NCBI RefSeq assembly: GCF_000813745.1
Contig: NZ_JWLC01000008.1
Span: forward strand, 124,001 to 188,000
DNA length: 64,000 nucleotides
Reading direction: 5' to 3'
DNA from: Leisingera sp. ANG-M1
GTDB lineage: Bacteria > Pseudomonadota > Alphaproteobacteria > Rhodobacterales > Rhodobacteraceae
Part shown: positions 59,790-64,000 of the stretch, piece after piece
Position numbering within the stretch: position 1 is the stretch's first letter
Layout: every line of letters starts with the position of its first letter
Program-made: the position numbers and the translations under genes
Notes under the pieces: model-generated
What the model saw: only the letters and a program-made list of their open reading frames with translations
What the model was told of the DNA's origin: nothing
The model's database searches: none

Positions 59790-62221
59790 CACCTTTCATA
59801 ACCGCGTTGCGGACTGCATTGCTGGGGCTGGCCCTTGTGGTCGGCCTCGCTATGCCTGCCCTGGCTCAGCTCAACGCTGAATCCCGGGCGATTTATCAGG
59901 ACTGGCTCAAGACCGCGGCGCGTGCCGAGGAGGTCATCGACGCCAGACGGGCCTCCAGCGCAGCTATGGAAGCGCTGCGCACCGAGCTCACCACTTACCG
60001 GCAGAATTTCCTGGAAGCGCGCACCGACAACGGCGACCGCATCCAGACCCTTGAAGGGCAGATCGCCGCGCTTGGCGCCGCCCCGGGCGAAGGCGAAAGC
60101 GAGCCCGAGGACATCGCCCGGCTGCGCCGCTCGCTGGAGCAGCAGCTGAAGGACCTGAAGGTCCCGCAGATCGTTGCCGAAGAGGCCTACAGCCGCGCCA
60201 ACGGGCTGATCGCCGAGATTGATAAGATCATCCGCGAGCGCCGCACCCGCACCTTGCTGGAGCGCGGCCCGTCGCCGCTCAACCCGGAAAACTGGGCAAG
60301 CGCCTGGCGCGCATTGACCCGCTCCGGCAGCTCAATCCTGAACGAAACCGCGAACAAACTGTCCACTGCCACTACGACCGAGCGTGTGCAGAACAGCCTG
60401 CCTGCGTTGCTGGCCCTGCTGGTGGTCGCCGCCTTGCTGCTGTTCCGGGGCCGCCCCTGGGCCCATGCCGCAGGCGACTATCTGCGCAGTTTCGGCAGCA
60501 GCGGCCGCGGCGTATGGGGCTTTGTGGTCTCGCTGCTGGAAGTGATCCTGCCCTTTATCGGCATCATCTGCCTGGTTGCGGCGGTAGATCTCTCCGGCAT
60601 CCTGGGTATCCGCGGCACCATCCTGCTGGACTATGTGCCTGGCTGGGCGCTGCTGATCCTCTCTTTCCACTGGCTGGGCAATCAGCTGTTCTCCAGCCGG
60701 ATCGAGAACGACCTGGTGCCGGTGCAGGAGGGGCGCCTCAATGAAACCCGGCTGATGGTCGATATCCTGGCGGTGATCCTGGTTCTGCAGGACGCGCTGG
60801 GGCAGCTTGAAGCCATCGAGAGCATCCCGCCAGAGGCCCACGCGGTCGCCAGCTTCCCGCTGATTATGGGTGCCGCCCTGGTGCTGCTGCGCCTGCACCG
60901 CATTGGCGCCAAGCGGCGGAAACAGACCGGTGCCAGCGCGGAAGAGGACCGCGCCATCACCGCCGGTGCCAACCGCATCATCTCGCTGGTGCGCCGCGGC
61001 ACTTATCTGCTGGGTTTCCTGGCCCCGGTGCTGGCTGCCTTCGGCTATGTCAATGCCGCCGAAGCCATGATCTACCCGGCGGTATCTACCCTGGCCTTGC
61101 TGGCGGCATTCCTGGTCGTGCACCGGTTCCTCGGCGATGTTTACGGCTGGTTCTCTGGCAAAGGATCCGAGGCCCGGGAATCGCTGTTCTCGGTGATGAT
61201 CGGCTTTCTGTTGGCAGGCCTTGCCGTTCCGCTGCTGGCGCTGATTTGGGGTGCCCGGGTCGCCGACCTGACCGAGCTTTGGTCAAAGTTTCTCGAAGGC
61301 TTCCAGATCGGGGATGCCCGTATCTCGCCCACGGCTTTCCTGACTTTTGCTGTGGTCTTTGCCGCCGGTTACGCGCTGACCCGCCTGGTGCAGGGGAGCC
61401 TGCGCAATTCGCTGCTGCCCAAGACCAAGATCGACCCAGGCGGCCAGAATGCAATCACCTCGGGCCTGGGCTATGTCGGTATCTTCTTGTCCGCTGTCAT
61501 CGCCATCTCCACTGCCGGGCTGGACCTGTCGTCGCTGGCCATCGTCGCCGGTGCGCTGTCGGTCGGTATCGGCTTCGGCCTGCAGACCATCGTCTCCAAC
61601 TTCGTCTCCGGCATCATCCTGCTGATCGAACGCCCGATCTCCAAGGGCGATTGGATCGAGGTCGGCGGACTGATGGGCTATGTGCGCGATATCTCGGTGC
61701 GCTCCACAAGGATCGAGACTTTCGATCGCTCCGATGTGATTGTGCCCAACTCGGACCTGATCTCTGGCACCGTCACCAACTACACCCGCGGCAACACCGT
61801 AGGCCGGGTTATCGTACCGGTCGGCGTTGCCTATGGCACCGATCCGCGCAAGGTCGAGGCGATCCTCAATGACATCGCCAAGGCGCATCCCATGGTGCTG
61901 CTCAACCCGGCGCCTTATGTGGTGTTCCAAGGCTTTGGCGCCGATAGCCTCGACTTCGAAATCCGCGCCATCCTGCGCGACGTGAACTGGGTGTTGTCGG
62001 TGAAATCCGACATGAACTACGAGATCGCCCAGCGGTTCGAGGAAGAGGGGATCGAGATTCCCTTTGCACAGCGCGACATCTGGATCCGCAATCCCGAGGC
62101 GCTGGCCGGGCAGAAAGTCAAAGCCAGCACGCCTGTCGCGGCGAAGCCCAAGCAAGCCCCGGCACAGCCGGACCTGAGTGACCTCCAGGAGGGAGAAGGA
62201 GAAGGTGATGCCGACAAGTGA
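59786..62221 (+). CDS. MscS-type mechanosensitive channel with DUF3772 N-terminal domain
   Basis: An 811-residue large MscS-family protein. A signal peptide (about 1-27) is followed by a periplasmic helical DUF3772 domain with coiled-coil character (about 30-185). About 11 membrane helices follow, and then the MscS pore and beta domain: LAIVAGALSVGIGFGLQTIVSNFVSGIILL near 590, ERPISKGDWIEVGGLMGYV and VPNSDLISGTVTNYTRGN. The glycine/alanine-rich pore helix is intact. It protects against osmotic downshock, which fits the DMSP and betaine genes nearby. It is translationally coupled to cysK. Confidence 0.9.
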   Translation: MTPFITALRTALLGLALVVGLAMPALAQLNAESRAIYQDWLKTAARAEEVIDARRASSAAMEALRTELTTYRQNFLEARTDNGDRIQTLEGQIAALGAAPGEGESEPEDIARLRRSLEQQLKDLKVPQIVAEEAYSRANGLIAEIDKIIRERRTRTLLERGPSPLNPENWASAWRALTRSGSSILNETANKLSTATTTERVQNSLPALLALLVVAALLLFRGRPWAHAAGDYLRSFGSSGRGVWGFVVSLLEVILPFIGIICLVAAVDLSGILGIRGTILLDYVPGWALLILSFHWLGNQLFSSRIENDLVPVQEGRLNETRLMVDILAVILVLQDALGQLEAIESIPPEAHAVASFPLIMGAALVLLRLHRIGAKRRKQTGASAEEDRAITAGANRIISLVRRGTYLLGFLAPVLAAFGYVNAAEAMIYPAVSTLALLAAFLVVHRFLGDVYGWFSGKGSEARESLFSVMIGFLLAGLAVPLLALIWGARVADLTELWSKFLEGFQIGDARISPTAFLTFAVVFAAGYALTRLVQGSLRNSLLPKTKIDPGGQNAITSGLGYVGIFLSAVIAISTAGLDLSSLAIVAGALSVGIGFGLQTIVSNFVSGIILLIERPISKGDWIEVGGLMGYVRDISVRSTRIETFDRSDVIVPNSDLISGTVTNYTRGNTVGRVIVPVGVAYGTDPRKVEAILNDIAKAHPMVLLNPAPYVVFQGFGADSLDFEIRAILRDVNWVLSVKSDMNYEIAQRFEEEGIEIPFAQRDIWIRNPEALAGQKVKASTPVAAKPKQAPAQPDLSDLQEGEGEGDADK

Positions 62222-62933
62222 GATGCTGTTCCGCAAGGATGCCTATGCCCGGATGACCGAGGCGCAGGTGCTGGGCCACACGGAACAGGGCGGGATCATC
62301 CTTGATCGCAGCCTGTTCTATGCCACCGGCGGCGGCCAGCCCGGCGACAGCGGCCAGCTGCTATGGGGCGAGGGGCAATGCACCATTGCCACCACGGTCA
62401 AAGGCGAGGGCGATGCCATCGTGCTGGTGCCGCACGAAGACCAAGCGCTGCCAGAAGAAGGCGCCACGGTTACCCAGGTGCTCGACTGGGACCGCCGCTA
62501 TGGCCACATGCGGGTCCACACTGCGCTGCACCTTCTGTCCGTTGTGATTCCGCTGGAGGTTACCGGCGGCTCAATCGGGGCAGAGAAGGGCCGTCTCGAC
62601 TTCAACATGCCCGAGGCGCCTGAAGACAAACAGGCGTTGCAGGAGCAGCTGCAGGCGCTGATTGACCGCGATCTGGAGGTGACCGAGGACTGGATCACCG
62701 ACGCGGAGCTCGACGCCAATCCGCAGCTGGTGAAAACCATGTCCGTCTCGCCGCCGCGCGGGGCTGGGCAGGTACGGCTGGTGCGCATCGGCACCGCGGA
62801 GGAGCAAATCGACCTGCAGCCCTGCGGCGGCACTCATGTGAAGCGCACCGGCGAAATCGGCCGGATCCGCCTTGGAAAGGTTGAAAAAAAGGGCAAGCAG
62901 AACCGCCGCGTCTACCTGCATCTGGAGGGCTGA
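62208..62933 (+). CDS. Alanyl-tRNA editing protein AlaX
   Basis: A 241-residue protein related to the editing domain of alanyl-tRNA synthetase. Zinc ligands are His-x3-His in YGHMRVHTALHLL near 101 and Cys-x3-His in PCGGTHVKRTGEIG near 205; YATGGGQPGDSGQL near 38 is the other family signature. It clears serine or glycine wrongly attached to tRNA-Ala. ATG 62208 has GGAGAAGG upstream and overlaps the channel gene by 14 bases. A tRNA-Ser gene lies about 80 bases downstream. Confidence 0.9.
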   Translation: MPTSEMLFRKDAYARMTEAQVLGHTEQGGIILDRSLFYATGGGQPGDSGQLLWGEGQCTIATTVKGEGDAIVLVPHEDQALPEEGATVTQVLDWDRRYGHMRVHTALHLLSVVIPLEVTGGSIGAEKGRLDFNMPEAPEDKQALQEQLQALIDRDLEVTEDWITDAELDANPQLVKTMSVSPPRGAGQVRLVRIGTAEEQIDLQPCGGTHVKRTGEIGRIRLGKVEKKGKQNRRVYLHLEG

Positions 62934-63014
62934 AAAAGAATTCGGGGGTAAGTGAAGTTTTTGCAGTTTCGGCCCTTGCAATTCCCCGGCCGATCCTTCA
63001 AAAGCCCCCTCAAC

Positions 63015-63104
63015 GGAGAGGTGGCCGAGTGGTCGAAGGCGCACGCCTGGAAAGTGTGTAGGCGGGAAACCGTCTCCAGGGTTCGAATCCCTGTCTCTCC
63101 GCCA
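63015..63104 (+). tRNA. tRNA-Ser (GGA anticodon)
   Basis: A 90-base class II tRNA with encoded CCA (63102-63104). The acceptor stem GGAGAGG/TCTCTCC has one G-U pair, the anticodon loop is CTGGAAA with anticodon GGA, there is a long variable arm, and the T-loop is GGTTCGAATCC. It reads UCC and UCU serine codons. Confidence 0.95.
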
Positions 63105-63186
63105 TAATCACCAGAATAGCTGGAGTTCGGGTTTCCCGCAGTCAAGCAACAGCGCGCTAATGCTGCCGCTGCCAGACATGGGAATA

Positions 63187-63384
63187 TCAGTTCGGCTTCA
63201 CTGCCACCAGAACGACACCAAGCTCTTCTTCCAGTTCCTGCAGTTTCTTAAGCTTGTCTTCCGGCAATGCGGCGGTGTCCGCATCGACCCCGGCCAGCGC
63301 AACGAGCGGGCTTCCGATGTCCTTTTCAAGAGCCTGGATCGCGTTGAGTTTCTCGGTTTCCAGTGAGGCAAGCGGATAGAGCAT
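63187..63384 (-). CDS. Small hypothetical protein
   Basis: A 65-residue protein starting MLYPLASLETEKLNAIQALE, with helical, leucine- and lysine/glutamate-rich sequence (DKLKKLQELEEELGVVLVAV) that could form a short coiled coil. GGAG lies five or six bases before ATG 63384; the frame extends 13 codons upstream without support. No family was recognised. It is convergent with the tRNA-Ser gene and has no operon partner. Confidence 0.6.
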   Translation of the reverse strand: MLYPLASLETEKLNAIQALEKDIGSPLVALAGVDADTAALPEDKLKKLQELEEELGVVLVAVKPN

Positions 63385-63929
63385 GTTGTTCTCCTGTTTT
63401 GGGTACTGATGAGTATAGCCCATTTTTTCCAGGCCGGAGGTCTTGATTGCCGGACTGTCTCAAGCCGGTATAAGGCGGGTATGGCAAGGGCAGGCTGAAC
63501 CGCAGGTTTGAATAAACTCTTCGGTGTTATTTGCTTTGCGGTTTTCTCCTTCTGACCTTTCGTACAGGGTGCTTGATTCGAAAGCGCAGGCGGTGGCTGT
63601 CGCCGGGACTGGAAACAAAGATGGGGATCCGGACGGATTGAAAGCAAATCCAGCCCATTTCCCTTGGGTCAGCCAGGCTGCAGCTGCAGAAAGTGGCCAG
63701 CGAGCCATGATTTCCGCGTGTTTCGTAATTCGACACAATTCTCCCGCTATGGTGGCGAAATTCTTGGTAAACAACCATGGATTGCTGGACTTGGCTGAGA
63801 TTGGAGCCGTTTTCTGGAAACAATCCAGGCTGCCTGAGGGAGGAAATACAGAGATGGGGCGGCCTGCACTGCGGCAATGCGGGGAATTTTAGGCAATTTT
63901 TTGGCTTTGTGCCCGGGGGTACCTAAAGT
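63385..63929. other. Gene-poor stretch near the right edge
   Basis: About 545 bases of lower-GC sequence. Opposing open frames of about 120 residues exist, but both have odd composition, no clear ribosome site and no recognisable motif. It may hold promoters for the small gene on its left and for a gene starting near 63930. Confidence 0.4.
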
Positions 63930-64000
63930 ATGCATGGATTAGCCCATTGGGGGGGCGAGTTCTGCGAGCTGCTGGACTGTGGTGGACTGCCAGATTTTCT
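63930..64000 (+). CDS. Possible start of a coding region running off the window
   Basis: An open frame from ATG 63930 to the edge encodes MHGLAHWGGEFCELLDCGGL and continues. The EFCELLDCGGLPDF stretch has protein-like composition, but only 23 residues are visible and the ribosome site (GGGGG about ten bases upstream) is poor. The family cannot be judged. Confidence 0.25.
   Translation, partial: MHGLAHWGGEFCELLDCGGLPDF

Noticed and set aside
58608-59792. A 394-residue open frame opposite cysK
   Set aside because: CysK is certain from its PLP motifs; the opposite frame is a codon-bias shadow.

Overview
The window looks like chromosome of a marine alphaproteobacterium of the Rhodobacteraceae (Roseobacter group, near Leisingera, Phaeobacter or Ruegeria). 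The evidence is uniformly high GC, a DMSP demethylase (dmdA) with acuI, a circularly permuted two-piece tmRNA with the tag ANDNRAPVALAA, a trgA-trgB-cysK locus as in Rhodobacter, a split methionine synthase, alphaproteobacterial RNase E, and small family genes (DUF4169, DUF1476, alphaproteobacterial SspB). No prophage, insertion sequence or CRISPR array was seen. Most of the sequence is ordinary chromosome with three accessory-looking blocks.

Region 1 (1-11746) is an aromatic-catabolism supercluster, all on the minus strand except its regulator. It contains a TRAP transporter (dctPQM), an amidase, a maleylacetate-reductase-like enzyme, a ring-cleaving VOC dioxygenase, a cytochrome b561, an ACMSD/gamma-resorcylate-type decarboxylase, and pcaIJF. 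A divergent IclR regulator has a three-half-site operator beside it. Together these suggest uptake of an aromatic acid, decarboxylation, ring cleavage to maleylacetate, and the 3-oxoadipate pathway to succinyl-CoA and acetyl-CoA. The substrate is unknown, and the dioxygenase appears to carry its metal site in the opposite module pair from PcpA/LinE.

Region 2 (11840-45030) is mostly housekeeping. It holds a CAT-anticodon tRNA, a LysR/metallo-beta-lactamase pair, purM-purN-rnd, a lipoprotein, sufE, two pieces of split methionine synthase (corrinoid protein and homocysteine-binding protein) with DUF1638, and a radical SAM protein. Next come acylphosphatase, an MprF-like protein, the F1-ATPase zeta subunit, purC-purS-purQ, dctB-dctD (DctD lacks the GAFTGA loop), and rne with a structured leader. 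Then follow tusA/ccdA, a hydrolase-P450 pair, fumC with small neighbours, sspB, chrB-chrA, and two tandem SnoaL-like genes.

Region 3 (45260-52450) has a Bcr/CflA exporter behind a leader peptide and terminator, then ssrA, then a stress and osmolyte block. In that block a solitary ectoine synthase gene is translationally coupled to a FadR-type GntR regulator and is divergent from dmdA-acuI, with a BCCT transporter downstream. The GntR intergenic region carries three phased GT-N3-AC sites.

Region 4 (52500-64000) holds a VOC protein, a class V aminotransferase, photolyase and cyclopropane-fatty-acid synthase, followed by trgA, trgB (GGCT-NUDIX fusion), cysK, an MscS-type channel, alaX and tRNA-Ser(GGA). 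A gene-poor stretch follows, ending in a possible partial reading frame at the right edge.
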